Assembly: GCF_006385785.1 (NCBI RefSeq) | Contig: NZ_VFSH01000016.1 | Location: 1 to 42,726 of the forward strand | From: Streptococcus shenyangsis | GTDB lineage: Bacteria > Bacillota > Bacilli > Lactobacillales > Streptococcaceae | DNA: 42,726 nt | Direction of reading: 5' to 3' | In this document: positions 24,687 to 33,719 of the stretch, one piece after another | Numbering within the stretch: position 1 is the stretch's first letter | How the letters are laid out: every line of letters begins with the position of its first letter | Notes under the pieces: model-generated | Told to the model about the DNA's origin: nothing | The model's input: the letters and a program-made list of their open reading frames with translations, nothing else | The model's database searches: none | Made by a program: the position numbers and the translations under genes

Positions 24687-26281
24687 TACTGCACTTTAAA
24701 GGTCTTAAGATAATTATCTTTTCCTACTTGACCTTCGAAGGTTTTACCATTTTCAAGGTAAGGAAGGTCATCTGATACTGAGGCCTTAACCTTGTAAATC
24801 TTGCCATCAACTTTAAAGAAGTAGACGGTGTCGCCCTTGATAACAGCTGATTTGAGGTCTGCTACCACACCCTTGATGCTTTCTGTGGTTTCATTATCAA
24901 TTTCAAGGTCGTTTTTATTGGCGTACTTGCTGAGCAGTTCTTCTACTGTCGTGGCTACGATAACATTTTGGTACTCGACTGCGTCTACCAAAGCATACTC
25001 TTTGACCAAACCAGCATTGTCCTTCAAGCCCATGATGTAGAGAGGCTTGTCATTGAGGTTGATGAGGATTGGGAAGGTCGCCTTGTAGGATTTCTCCTGA
25101 ACAGCACCTTCGGCTGATTCACGGGCTGATTCTTCGGTCGCGGAAGCCAAGCTATACTTCGTGATTTCTCCTGTTCGCATATTTTCAAGGATGAAACCAA
25201 GATTACTTTCATCCGCATTGGCCGACGTCACACCTGTGTATAGGTAGATGTCATTACCGATAGACAAGTAATTATAGCCCTTGGTAGTCTGGGTCACATT
25301 TTTCTTGGAAATCATGGCATTCCAGAAACCATCCTTGTACTTGCCGTTGTAGTTGATTTGCTCAATGGTTTCCTCAGCTGGATAAACCCTGTCCACCCAT
25401 TCTGGAACATCTGCCAAACTGTATTCCTTGGTATCTCCATTTGTGGCATCCAAGATAATGACTGAAACAGGACGGGGAACCGCAAGTCCAAATTGCTTTT
25501 GGTAAACCGTTGCTACATAGAAAGGATTACCCTCATCGTCCACCTCGAAAGATGGAGTCTTGAAGATTTTGGTTGGGTACTTAAAGCGCAGGTGACGCTT
25601 GACATCACGATTAAAATACTCCGAGTCTGAATATTTGATTGGTGTCTTCAAGTCCACCAAATTCGCATTTCCAGTTACCATGTCCACCTTGATATACTCG
25701 CCGATTCCCTTGGCCTGATTATTAAACCACTTGATAGGATCTGCATATTCTAGTGGCGTAACTCGATAAGGTTTCCCATCAATCGTCAATTGGGTATAGG
25801 TGTCTGCCGCTACGTACTGCGACACCTTATCTGTTAGGGAACCCAAGTAGCGGTCACCAATTTTTTCAGCAGTACTTCTATCTAGAATAGGAACCTTACT
25901 GGTGTCAGTCTTAGGAAATTCAGTAAAGTCTTTTTCCGTAACCGTGACTACATTGGCATAATTTTTAGCCTGAAAAATGCTGGAAGTTACCAAGGAAACC
26001 AAAGCTGCCAAGAGAAGAATCCCTCCAATAGAAGCAAAAAGAACTTTACCTAACCGATTGATTTTGAAACCTTCAAGATTTAAGGCAGCTTCCGCCTTGC
26101 CGTGGCGCACATGGACTGTTTTGACCAGATTGATTCCCTTGCCAAAGCCAAATAAGATTGCCACAAGCAGCAAATGCCCACAGAGAAAAAAGAGAAATTC
26201 CCAGCTGGTCAGGTTAAGAGGCGGTAAAAAGATATACCAGGTCGTTGCGATAAAAATAAATTCAAAGACTATTCGTTTCAT
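24686..26281 (-). CDS. Conserved membrane protein with large extracellular domain, function unknown
   Basis: 531 aa. Three hydrophobic segments are at about residues 2-22, 26-48 and 78-102; the remaining 420 or so residues are predominantly beta and Lys/Asp/Thr-rich, consistent with a domain outside the membrane. It contains repeated short patterns of the type 'DGKPYRVTPLEY', 'NDKPLYIMGLKD' and 'DGKIYKVKASV', suggesting internal duplication of a small beta unit. I do not recognise a named family. The start codon lies 11 bp after the deformylase-like gene, so the two are probably co-transcribed from the promoter at 26742-26769. A BOX element abuts its stop codon. Confidence 0.75.
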   Translation of the reverse strand: MKRIVFEFIFIATTWYIFLPPLNLTSWEFLFFLCGHLLLVAILFGFGKGINLVKTVHVRHGKAEAALNLEGFKINRLGKVLFASIGGILLLAALVSLVTSSIFQAKNYANVVTVTEKDFTEFPKTDTSKVPILDRSTAEKIGDRYLGSLTDKVSQYVAADTYTQLTIDGKPYRVTPLEYADPIKWFNNQAKGIGEYIKVDMVTGNANLVDLKTPIKYSDSEYFNRDVKRHLRFKYPTKIFKTPSFEVDDEGNPFYVATVYQKQFGLAVPRPVSVIILDATNGDTKEYSLADVPEWVDRVYPAEETIEQINYNGKYKDGFWNAMISKKNVTQTTKGYNYLSIGNDIYLYTGVTSANADESNLGFILENMRTGEITKYSLASATEESARESAEGAVQEKSYKATFPILINLNDKPLYIMGLKDNAGLVKEYALVDAVEYQNVIVATTVEELLSKYANKNDLEIDNETTESIKGVVADLKSAVIKGDTVYFFKVDGKIYKVKASVSDDLPYLENGKTFEGQVGKDNYLKTFKVQ

Positions 26282-26292
26282 TTGCTTTCCTC

Positions 26293-26703
26293 CTAAATGA
26301 TTCGTCCTTCCAAGTGATCTAGTTCATGCTGGCAAATCTGAGCTGGGAAGCCTGTCAAGGTAATAGTCTGTTCCTGCCACTTGCTGTCACGATAGGAAAT
26401 CCTTATAGTTTCATAACGCTTAGTTGGTCTCACACCTACCAAGGACAAACAGCCTTCTTCTGTCTCATAAGGTTCTTCAAAGGACAGGAGAACTGGATTA
26501 AACATGACCACGGGAACCAAGCCAAGATTAAAGATAATCACGCGCTTCTGCACCCCAATCATATTGGCAGCCAGACCAACACAGGTCTCACGATTTGCTA
26601 AGAGTGTATCCTGCAAATCTCTGGCAAGATACAGATCTTCCTGACTTGCCGGCTGAGATACCTGAGATAAAAATAAGATATCCTTCACAATTTTCTTTTC
26701 CAC
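26293..26703 (-). CDS. def: Short peptide deformylase paralogue (Def2 type)
   Basis: 136 aa, GTG start with AGGAG about 9 nt upstream. The metal ligands of the deformylase family are present: C85 in EGCLS, and H126 and H130 with E127 in QHELDH. Motif 1 is CVGLAANMIG where active enzymes normally read GxGLAAxQ, so the first Gly is Cys and the Gln that polarises the formyl group is Met. It is also shorter than the roughly 200-aa main streptococcal Def. Pneumococci are reported to carry such a second, dispensable homologue. It may be weakly active or act on something else. It appears to lead a two-gene unit with the 531-aa membrane protein. Confidence 0.8.
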   Translation of the reverse strand: MEKKIVKDILFLSQVSQPASQEDLYLARDLQDTLLANRETCVGLAANMIGVQKRVIIFNLGLVPVVMFNPVLLSFEEPYETEEGCLSLVGVRPTKRYETIRISYRDSKWQEQTITLTGFPAQICQHELDHLEGRII

Positions 26704-26741
26704 TTCCTCACACTCCTCTTGATGTTTACTATATTATAGCA

Positions 26742-26769
26742 ATTATAGCACAAAAGCCGATAACTGCAA
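26742..26769 (-). promoter_or_regulatory. Putative promoter of the deformylase paralogue operon
   Basis: On the minus strand, -35 TTGCAG (26764-26769), a 16-bp spacer and a perfect -10 TATAAT (26742-26747). A second TATAAT follows at 26733-26738. Confidence 0.65.
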
Positions 26770-26790
26770 GCCCTTTCCCTCAACTGTAGC

Positions 26791-26816
26791 AAAAAGCCAT
26801 CCGAAGATGACTTTTT
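26791..26816 (-). terminator. Intrinsic terminator of the caxP-GST unit
   Basis: On the minus strand AAAAAGTCATC, a UUCG tetraloop and GATGGCTTTTT form an 11-bp stem with U-rich 3' arm, directly after the stop codon at 26819. The C(UUCG)G loop is a very stable terminator loop. Confidence 0.8.
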
Positions 26817-26818
26817 CG

Positions 26819-27610
26819 CTATTTAATTTCTTTGTAAGTTACTTCCATACCACGCTTAACAGCTGGACGGTTGGCAATTTTTTCTGCCCAGTTTACTAGA
26901 TTCTGATAACTTGAGGCATCTAAAAATTTTGCAGAACCTTGATAAAGGTTTCCTTGAACTAACTGTCCATACCAAGACCAGATAGCAATATCTGCAATCG
27001 TATAGTCATTGCCTGCAATATAAGGTTTCTTAGCCAATTCCTTATCCAATAAATCCAACTGGCGTTTCACTTCCATCGTAAAGCGATTAATTGGATATTC
27101 CAATTTTTCAGGGGCATAATTAAAGAAATGTCCAAATCCCCCACCTAGAAAAGGTGCAGCACCTGCTTGCCAGAATAGCCAATTCAAAACTTCTACCTTT
27201 TCCACAGGATTGCTTGGTAAAAAGGCTCCAAATTTCTCAGCAAGATAAAGGAGAATATGAGCAGACTCAAAGACTCTTACTTCTTCAGTACCTGACTGGT
27301 CCAGCAAGGCTGGAATCTTGGAATTTGGATTGAGCTTTACGAAGTCTGAACCGAATTGATCCCCATCCATGATAGCAATCTTATACAAGTCGTAAGCCGC
27401 TTGCTCAAAACCAGCTTCTAGTAATTCTTCCAATAAGATAGTGACCTTCACACCATTTGGTGTTCCCAGTGAATAAAGCTGAAAAGGTCGTTCTCCTTTT
27501 GGTAAGTCTTGTTCGAAACGGGCACCTGCTGTTGGTCTGTTTAGTCCCGTAAAGGCTCCTTGATTACTAGCTTCATCCTGCCATACGGTCGGTAATTGAT
27601 AAGCTGACAT
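26819..27610 (-). CDS. Glutathione S-transferase-like protein, Nu class (YghU/YfcG type)
   Basis: 263 aa with an N-terminal thioredoxin-like GST domain (about 40-125) and an all-helical C-terminal domain. The segment LYSLGTPNGVKVTILLEE carries the TPNG motif in which YghU/YfcG enzymes bind glutathione through Thr/Asn instead of the usual Tyr/Ser. NPNSKIPAL and ESAHILLYL are the next conserved GST motifs. E. coli homologues have disulfide-bond reductase activity. It follows the P-type ATPase with a 12-bp gap and is probably co-transcribed with it, which would place it under the same Mn2+ riboswitch unless it has its own promoter. The thiol partner in this organism is unknown. Confidence 0.85.
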   Translation of the reverse strand: MSAYQLPTVWQDEASNQGAFTGLNRPTAGARFEQDLPKGERPFQLYSLGTPNGVKVTILLEELLEAGFEQAAYDLYKIAIMDGDQFGSDFVKLNPNSKIPALLDQSGTEEVRVFESAHILLYLAEKFGAFLPSNPVEKVEVLNWLFWQAGAAPFLGGGFGHFFNYAPEKLEYPINRFTMEVKRQLDLLDKELAKKPYIAGNDYTIADIAIWSWYGQLVQGNLYQGSAKFLDASSYQNLVNWAEKIANRPAVKRGMEVTYKEIK

Positions 27611-27622
27611 CAGAAACCTCCC

Positions 27623-30319
27623 TTAAATCGCATTCTTGTCAAAACCTAGTTTGCGTTGAATAAACTTAACAATTTCGACAATAATAATCATTGAGAAGCT
27701 TCCGCCCATAACGATTCCCCATTGTGACAAGTCTAGTTTGGTTACGTGGAAGATTCCTTCAAGCGGTTCTACGACGATAGTTGCCATGAGAAGAATGAAG
27801 GATACCAAGATAGACCAGTTAAAGGTCTTAGATTTAAATGGGCCGACTGTCAAGATGGATTGGTAGACAGATTTCACATTGTAGGCATGGAAGAGCTGAA
27901 TCAAACCAAGGGTTGCAAAAGCCATAGTAAGGGCATCTGCATGAATGGCATGATTGTCACCCACATGAACTGGGTAAGCAATCGCAAGACCATAAACACT
28001 CATAACAATAGCTGCTTGGAGTACACCTTGATAGATGATAGAACTGAAAACACCACCTGAGAAGAAGCTTGCCTTGCGTCCACGTGGTTTATGATTCATG
28101 ACACCAGGCTCAGCAGGTTCAACACCTAGAGCGATAGCTGGGAAAGTATCGGTTACCAAGTTGATCCACAAGAGATGAACTGGCTGCAAGACATCCCAAC
28201 CAAACAAGGTTGATAGGAAGATGGTCAATACTTCAGCAGTATTGGCAGAAAGCAGGTATTGAATGGTCTTTTGAATGTTTGAGAAGACCTTACGTCCTTC
28301 TTCAACTGCAACAATGATAGTCGCAAAGTTATCATCTGCAAGAATCATGTCAGAAGCCCCCTTAGAAACCTCTGTACCAGTGATTCCCATACCGATACCG
28401 ATATCGGCTGTTTTCAGAGCTGGCGCATCATTGACACCATCACCTGTCATGGCAACGACCTTACCTTGTTTTTGCCAGGCCTTAACGATACGAACCTTGT
28501 GCTCTGGAGACACACGGGCATAAACAGAATACTGGCCAACAACTTTTTCAAAGTCTTCATCTGACAGTTCATTGAGTTCAGCACCAGTTAAAACGTGGCC
28601 TTCTGTATCATTTGCATCGATGATTCCCAAACGTTTGGCAATAGCTTCTGCAGTATCTTGATGGTCACCCGTAATCATGATTGGACGAATTCCCGCTTCC
28701 TTCGCCACACGAACAGCCTCAGCAGCTTCAGGACGTTCAGGGTCAATCATCCCAATCAAACCAGTAAAGATTAAATCATTTTCAAGTTCTTCAGAAGTGA
28801 GATTTTCTGGAATGCTATCGATAATCTTATACGCACCTGCAAGGACACGCAAGGCTTGGTGGGCCATTTCAGAGTTGTTTGTATGAATGAGGTTTGTAAC
28901 CTTCTCATCAATCGGAGCAATATCTCCAGCCTTATCACGAAGAACACAACGTTTCAAAAGTTGGTCTGGCGCACCTTTGACTGCCACAAGGAAACGACCA
29001 TCTAGCAATGGGTGAACTGTTGACATGAGCTTACGGTCAGAGTCAAATGGCAACTCAGCTACACGAGGATATTTGTCTAAAAATCCTTTGACATCGTAGC
29101 CCTTGTCCAAGGCATATTGGATGAAGGCTGTTTCTGTTGGGTCACCAATCAAGTTGCCTTCCACATCGATTTTAGTATCGTTTGCCAAGACAACTGAACG
29201 AAGAAGGGGCATTTCAAGACCTAGTTCAATGTCATCAGCTGAGTCATGTAGAACTGCATCGTAGAAGACTTTTTCGACGGTCATCTTGTTCATAGTCAGC
29301 GTACCAGTCTTGTCAGAAGCGATGATCTCAGTTGAACCAAGTGTTTCTACTGCTGGCAATTTACGAACGATAGAGTTACGTTTAGCTAAGACTTGCGTAC
29401 CAAGGGCAAGAACGATCGTTACGATAGCCGGGAGCCCTTCTGGAATGGCTGCAACGGCAAGCGCAACAGAGGTCATCAACTCACCAAGTGGATTTTTTCC
29501 TTGAATGAAAACTCCAACTACAAAAGTAACAAGGGCAATAACCAAGATAGCATAGGTCAAGACCTTAGAAAGATTGTTCAAGTTTTGTTTGAGTGGTGTA
29601 TCTGTCTCATCCGCATCTTGAAGCATACCAGCGATGTGACCAACTTCAGTGTACATACCTGTATTGACAACAACACCCATCCCACGACCATAGGTTACGT
29701 TAGAGTTTTGGAAGGCCATGTTGACACGGTCACCAATACCAGCATCTGTCGCAAGCTCGACTGACAAGTCTTTTTCGACTGGCACAGACTCACCTGTCAA
29801 AGCAGCTTCTTCAATTTTAAGAGAGTTGGCTTCTAGCAAACGTAGGTCCGCTGGCACCACGTCACCTGCTTCAAGGGCAACGATATCTCCAGGTACCAAT
29901 TCTTTAGAGTCAATCTCAGCCATGTGGCCATCACGAAGAACGCGGGCAGCTGGACTAGACATGGATTTGAGGGCTTCGATCGCTTCTTCGGCTTTCCCTT
30001 CTTGGTAAACACCAAAGGCAGCGTTGATGATAACCACAGCTAGGATGATAATGGCATCAGCGATATCTTCCCCTCCAGAAGTCACGACTGATAAGATTGC
30101 TGCCGCAACTAGGATGATAATCATCAAATCCTTAAATTGCTCGATGAATTTGACCAGTATTGATCGTTTGTCTCCTTCTTCGAGTTCATTGTGGCCAAAT
30201 TCAGCAAGGCGTTTTTCCGCCTCACTTGATGACAAACCTTGCTCGGTCGCATCCACAGCCTTCAAGACCTCTTCAGGACTTTGAGTATAAAACGCTTGGC
30301 GTTTTTGTTCTTTTGACAT
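27623..30319 (-). CDS. caxP: P-type Ca2+/Mn2+-exporting ATPase (CaxP/MgtA)
   Basis: 898-aa P-type cation pump of the SERCA/PMR1 group; called CaxP or MgtA in pneumococcus, where it exports Ca2+ and/or Mn2+. I start at ATG 30319, which has AAGGAGG 7 nt upstream; the frame is open 16 codons further. Motifs in order: N-terminal cation ATPase domain, actuator TGES, M4 PEGLP, phosphorylation site D336 in DKTGTLT, KGAPDQLL, hinge TGDGVNDAP, M6 NLVTD, and several C-terminal membrane segments. A yybP-ykoY riboswitch with its own terminator lies in the leader, so expression should rise with Mn2+. The divergent neighbour mntE is also a Mn2+ exporter. Downstream, the GST-like gene follows after 12 bp. 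Confidence 0.95.
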   Translation of the reverse strand: MSKEQKRQAFYTQSPEEVLKAVDATEQGLSSSEAEKRLAEFGHNELEEGDKRSILVKFIEQFKDLMIIILVAAAILSVVTSGGEDIADAIIILAVVIINAAFGVYQEGKAEEAIEALKSMSSPAARVLRDGHMAEIDSKELVPGDIVALEAGDVVPADLRLLEANSLKIEEAALTGESVPVEKDLSVELATDAGIGDRVNMAFQNSNVTYGRGMGVVVNTGMYTEVGHIAGMLQDADETDTPLKQNLNNLSKVLTYAILVIALVTFVVGVFIQGKNPLGELMTSVALAVAAIPEGLPAIVTIVLALGTQVLAKRNSIVRKLPAVETLGSTEIIASDKTGTLTMNKMTVEKVFYDAVLHDSADDIELGLEMPLLRSVVLANDTKIDVEGNLIGDPTETAFIQYALDKGYDVKGFLDKYPRVAELPFDSDRKLMSTVHPLLDGRFLVAVKGAPDQLLKRCVLRDKAGDIAPIDEKVTNLIHTNNSEMAHQALRVLAGAYKIIDSIPENLTSEELENDLIFTGLIGMIDPERPEAAEAVRVAKEAGIRPIMITGDHQDTAEAIAKRLGIIDANDTEGHVLTGAELNELSDEDFEKVVGQYSVYARVSPEHKVRIVKAWQKQGKVVAMTGDGVNDAPALKTADIGIGMGITGTEVSKGASDMILADDNFATIIVAVEEGRKVFSNIQKTIQYLLSANTAEVLTIFLSTLFGWDVLQPVHLLWINLVTDTFPAIALGVEPAEPGVMNHKPRGRKASFFSGGVFSSIIYQGVLQAAIVMSVYGLAIAYPVHVGDNHAIHADALTMAFATLGLIQLFHAYNVKSVYQSILTVGPFKSKTFNWSILVSFILLMATIVVEPLEGIFHVTKLDLSQWGIVMGGSFSMIIIVEIVKFIQRKLGFDKNAI

Positions 30320-30387
30320 GTGTCTCCTCCTTGACATTGTGTGCAAAACAGGCTCTCTTTTTCCCATCGTATCTTTTCACGACAAAC

Positions 30388-30418
30388 AAAAAGAGACCTG
30401 TTAATCATAACAAGTCTC
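30388..30418 (-). terminator. Terminator of the caxP riboswitch
   Basis: GAGACTTGTTA/TAACAGGTCTC with a short loop (30393-30418), followed on the minus strand by TTTTT. Expression-platform terminator about 70 nt upstream of the caxP start. Confidence 0.85.
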
Positions 30419-30510
30419 GCTGTTTAAGATAGGGCCGGAAAACATACTTTTCAGTATAAAATTCGGAATGACGACACTATCACAGGTTTCTGCCAGCTAC
30501 TCCCTTGAGT
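30388..30510 (-). ncRNA. yybP-ykoY (Mn2+) riboswitch in the caxP leader
   Basis: The minus-strand leader contains the conserved landmarks of the yybP-ykoY class: AAGGGAGTAGC in loop 1, GTCGTCATTCCG, then CCGGCCCTATC and AGCGAGACTTG closing helix P1. It starts close to the promoter and runs straight into an intrinsic terminator. The GAGACTTG segment is part of both P1 and the terminator, so Mn2+ binding should favour read-through. This fits the published Mn2+-responsive riboswitch ahead of mgtA in Streptococcus. Confidence 0.88.
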
Positions 30511-30516
30511 AGTACT

Positions 30517-30525
30517 ATTATACCA
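30517..30525 (-). promoter_or_regulatory. Extended -10 promoter of caxP
   Basis: The minus strand reads TGGTATAAT, an extended -10 (TGnTATAAT). No good -35 is visible. The start would fall near 30510, at the 5' end of the riboswitch. Confidence 0.65.
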
Positions 30526-30563
30526 AATTTTGGGAAGTTTTAAAAGAGTAAAAACTACCTTAT

Positions 30564-30592
30564 TTGAATTTTCCCTTGAAAACCAGTATAAT
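30564..30592 (+). promoter_or_regulatory. mntE promoter
   Basis: -35 TTGAAT (30564-30569), 17-bp spacer and perfect -10 TATAAT (30587-30592). The leader would be about 27 nt with AAAGGAAG ahead of the ATG, so no riboswitch fits here. Confidence 0.75.
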
Positions 30593-30625
30593 GGTAAAAT
30601 GCTATGTGACTAGAAAGGAAGTTGA

Positions 30626-31810
30626 ATGAAGCAATCTATTTCAAATCTCAAGTTAGCTGAGCGTGGGGCCATTATCAGCATTTCGACCTACCTGCTCTTA
30701 TCTGCAGCCAAATTGGCAACTGGTCACCTCCTTCATTCATCCAGTTTGGTGGCCGATGGTTTCAACAACGTGTCGGACATCATTGGAAATGTGGCCCTCT
30801 TGATTGGTATTCGAATGGCGCGCCAGCCTGCTGACCGAGACCACCGTTTTGGCCACTGGAAGATTGAAGATTTGGCTAGCTTGATCACTTCCATCATCAT
30901 GTTTTATGTTGGCTTTGATGTGCTGAGGGACACCATTCAAAAGATTCTCAGCCGGGAAGAAACGGTCATTGATCCTCTGGGTGCAACTCTAGGAATCATT
31001 TCTGCAGCGATAATGTTTCTGGTCTATCTCTACAATACTCGCCTCAGTAAGAAATCTAACTCCAAGGCACTGAAGGCTGCTGCCAAAGACAATCTTTCTG
31101 ACGCTCTTACCTCACTTGGTACCACCATTGCCATCCTGGCTAGCAGTTTCAATTATCCCATTGTGGATAAATTGGTTGCTATCATCATCACTTTCTTTAT
31201 CTTGAAAACTGCCTATGATATCTTCATCGAGTCTTCCTTTAGCCTTTCAGATGGTTTTGATGACCGTCTGCTTGAGGAATATCAAAAAGCCATTATGGAA
31301 ATTCCTAAAATCAGCAAGGTCAAATCGCAAAGAGGTCGCACCTACGGTAGCAACATCTACCTGGATATTACGTTGGAGATGAATCCTGACTTGTCTGTTT
31401 ATGAGAGTCATGAAATCGCGGATCAAGTCGAGTCTATGCTGGAGGAACGTTTTGGCATCTTCGATACCGATGTCCATATCGAGCCAGCACCTATACCTGA
31501 GGATGAGATTTTAGACAATGTCTACAAAAAATTGCTTATGCGCGAACAATTGATTGACCAAGGAAATCAACTGGAAGAACTCTTGGCTGATGATTTTGTC
31601 TATATTCGTCAAGATGGAGAACAGATGAATAAAGAGGCCTATAAAGCCGAAAAAGAGTTAAATTCAGCTATCAAGGATATCCAGATCACTTCCATCAGTC
31701 AAAAGACCAAACTCATCTGCTATGAGTTAGATGGTATCGTCCATACCAGTATCTGGCGTCGCCACGAAACCTGGCAAAATATCTTTCATCAAGAAACCAA
31801 AAAAGAATAG
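30626..31810 (+). CDS. mntE: Manganese efflux protein MntE (cation diffusion facilitator)
   Basis: 394-aa CDF-family transporter that exports Mn2+ by antiport. Six hydrophobic segments lie in the first 210 residues. The metal-site motifs typical of Mn CDFs are visible as LVADGFNNVSDIIGN (with NNxxD) in the second segment and KDNLSDALTSLG in the fifth. RDHRFGHWKIEDLASL is the conserved CDF signature loop. A cytoplasmic metal-sensing domain (about 210-290) is followed by an additional roughly 100-aa C-terminal domain. It is divergent from caxP across a short shared promoter region, so the two exporters form a Mn2+-detoxification pair. A bidirectional terminator follows. Confidence 0.93.
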   Translation: MKQSISNLKLAERGAIISISTYLLLSAAKLATGHLLHSSSLVADGFNNVSDIIGNVALLIGIRMARQPADRDHRFGHWKIEDLASLITSIIMFYVGFDVLRDTIQKILSREETVIDPLGATLGIISAAIMFLVYLYNTRLSKKSNSKALKAAAKDNLSDALTSLGTTIAILASSFNYPIVDKLVAIIITFFILKTAYDIFIESSFSLSDGFDDRLLEEYQKAIMEIPKISKVKSQRGRTYGSNIYLDITLEMNPDLSVYESHEIADQVESMLEERFGIFDTDVHIEPAPIPEDEILDNVYKKLLMREQLIDQGNQLEELLADDFVYIRQDGEQMNKEAYKAEKELNSAIKDIQITSISQKTKLICYELDGIVHTSIWRRHETWQNIFHQETKKE

Positions 31811-31812
31811 AG

Positions 31813-31839
31813 AAATCCTGTCCATGAGACGGGATTTTT
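31813..31839. terminator. Bidirectional intrinsic terminator between mntE and the ABC-F gene
   Basis: AAATCCTGTC/GACGGGATTT (10 bp with one G-T pair, 5-nt loop) with T run at 31834-31839 and A run on the other side. It serves two convergent genes. Confidence 0.8.
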
Positions 31840-31847
31840 CCATTCTT

Positions 31848-33719
31848 CTAGCTATCAAACTCACTTAAATATTCATAGCGTTCGTATTTTTCAAGGAGTG
31901 CTTCGTTTTTCTCATCCAGTTCTTTTTGGAGAGTAGCCAGCTTACCAAAGTCAGAGCCGTTGGCCTGCATCTCCTCTTCAATAGCAGCGATACGGTTTTC
32001 CAAGGCTTCAATATCGCCTTCAATGCTTGCCCACTCCTGCTTTTCTTGATAGGTCATGCGTTTCTTGTCTTCTCTGACCTTGACGACCTTCTCCTTTTCA
32101 GCCTTTTGAACTTGATTGACCATCTCTGTTTCAAAGGCTTTTTCATCAAGATAGTCTGTGTAATGACCAAAGAAAGGACGAATCTTGCCATCTTCAAAAG
32201 CCAGAATCTTGGTCGCTACCTTATCCAAGAAATAGCGGTCGTGACTAACAGTCAAAACTGGACCAGCAAAGCCTTGCAAGAAATTCTCCAAAACTGTCAA
32301 GGTTGCAATATCCAGATCATTGGTTGGCTCGTCCAAGAGAAGAACATTTGGTTTTTCCAAGAGCAATTTGAGGAGATAAAGACGTTTTTTCTCGCCGCCA
32401 GACAACTTCTCAATCAAGGTTCCATGCGTCGAACGTGGGAAAAGAAACTGCTCCAGTAATTCTGCAATAGAAGTCGTAGAACCACCGCTGGTCTTGACCT
32501 CTTCTGCCACTTCCTGCAAGTAATTGATCACTCGCTTGCTTTCATCCAGACCCTCAATTTGCTGAGAGAAATAGGCGATGCGAACAGTTTCCCCTATCAC
32601 AACTTGACCTGCTGTCGGCTCAAGACTTCCTGCAATCAAGTTAAGGAGAGTTGATTTCCCAACACCGTTGTCCCCAACAATTCCAATACGATCTTTAGCC
32701 TGCACCAAGAGATTAAAATCTTGCAAAATAGGCTTGTTTTCATAGGCAAAGGAAACATCCTGAAACTCGATGACTTTCTTCCCAATACGACTGGTTTCAA
32801 AGTTCATAGTCAAGTCTGTCTCAGCACTACTGCCTGAAACCTCTTTCTTCAAGTCATGGAAACGATTGATACGAGCCTGCTGCTTGGTCGCACGCGCCTG
32901 CGGTTGCCTGCGCATCCAGGCCAATTCTTGCTTATAAAGTTGTTCCTTTTTGTGGAGAAGAGCCGCATCGCGCTCATCCTGTTCTGCCTTAAGGCGAACA
33001 TAGTCCTGGTAATTTCCTTGGTATTCTGTCAAGCCCGCTCGGTCCAACTCGAAAATACGTGTTGATAAAGCGTCTAGGAAATAACGATCATGGGTGATAA
33101 AAAGGACGGTTTTCTTAGAATTTTTCAAAAAGAGGGTCAGCCACTCAATAGTCGCAATGTCCAGATGGTTAGTCGGCTCATCCAAAAGCAAGAGGTCGTG
33201 GTTGCCAAGTAAAACTTGCGCCAACTGGACCCGTCTTCTCAGACCACCTGACAATTCCCCAACAGGAATAGATAAGTCCTGAATACCTAGCTTGCTGAGA
33301 ACGGTCTTGACCTGACTCTCAATTTCCCAAGCTTGAAGAGAATCCATCTCAGCCATGACACGTTCCAAACGAGCCTGTTTGTCTTCACTGTAGTTGAGCA
33401 TGATCAACTCATACTCACGAATGAGCTGGATTTCCTTGAGGTCACTAGATAGAACCGTATCCAAGACAGTCTTGCTATCATCAAAATCAGGATCCTGAGT
33501 CAAGTAACCAATCTGGTAATCATTCTTAGCTGAAAAAGGACTAACATCCCCATCAAAGCCAGAAACACCGGAAAGAACATCTAAAAGGGTGGTCTTGCCA
33601 GTCCCATTGACACCAATCAAACCAATTCTGTCTAGATCATGGATGATAAAGGAAATATCCTTAAAAACGGTCTTGTCACCGACGGATTTACTTAGTTTTT
33701 CAACGATAAAATCACTCAT
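31848..33719 (-). CDS. ABC-F family ATPase (Uup-like)
   Basis: 623-aa soluble protein with two ABC cassettes and no membrane segment, so not a transporter. Cassette 1 has Walker [10 protein letters not shown], signature [12 protein letters not shown] and Walker [13 protein letters not shown]; cassette 2 has [21 protein letters not shown] and [12 protein letters not shown]. The inter-cassette linker is basic ([20 protein letters not shown]), as expected for the ribosome-contacting linker. A C-terminal coiled coil (about 540-620, rich in Glu/Lys) is the Uup-type extension. Family members act on stalled or damaged ribosomes or, in some cases, give antibiotic protection; the exact role here cannot be read out. 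The start overlaps the cca stop by 4 bp (ATGA), so the two are translationally coupled. Confidence 0.9.
   Translation of the reverse strand: MSDFIVEKLSKSVGDKTVFKDISFIIHDLDRIGLIGVNGTGKTTLLDVLSGVSGFDGDVSPFSAKNDYQIGYLTQDPDFDDSKTVLDTVLSSDLKEIQLIREYELIMLNYSEDKQARLERVMAEMDSLQAWEIESQVKTVLSKLGIQDLSIPVGELSGGLRRRVQLAQVLLGNHDLLLLDEPTNHLDIATIEWLTLFLKNSKKTVLFITHDRYFLDALSTRIFELDRAGLTEYQGNYQDYVRLKAEQDERDAALLHKKEQLYKQELAWMRRQPQARATKQQARINRFHDLKKEVSGSSAETDLTMNFETSRIGKKVIEFQDVSFAYENKPILQDFNLLVQAKDRIGIVGDNGVGKSTLLNLIAGSLEPTAGQVVIGETVRIAYFSQQIEGLDESKRVINYLQEVAEEVKTSGGSTTSIAELLEQFLFPRSTHGTLIEKLSGGEKKRLYLLKLLLEKPNVLLLDEPTNDLDIATLTVLENFLQGFAGPVLTVSHDRYFLDKVATKILAFEDGKIRPFFGHYTDYLDEKAFETEMVNQVQKAEKEKVVKVREDKKRMTYQEKQEWASIEGDIEALENRIAAIEEEMQANGSDFGKLATLQKELDEKNEALLEKYERYEYLSEFDS

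Noticed and set aside
30320..30367. Longer caxP start at 30367
   Set aside because: ATG 30319 has a near-perfect AAGGAGG; the upstream extension is unlike other members of the family.
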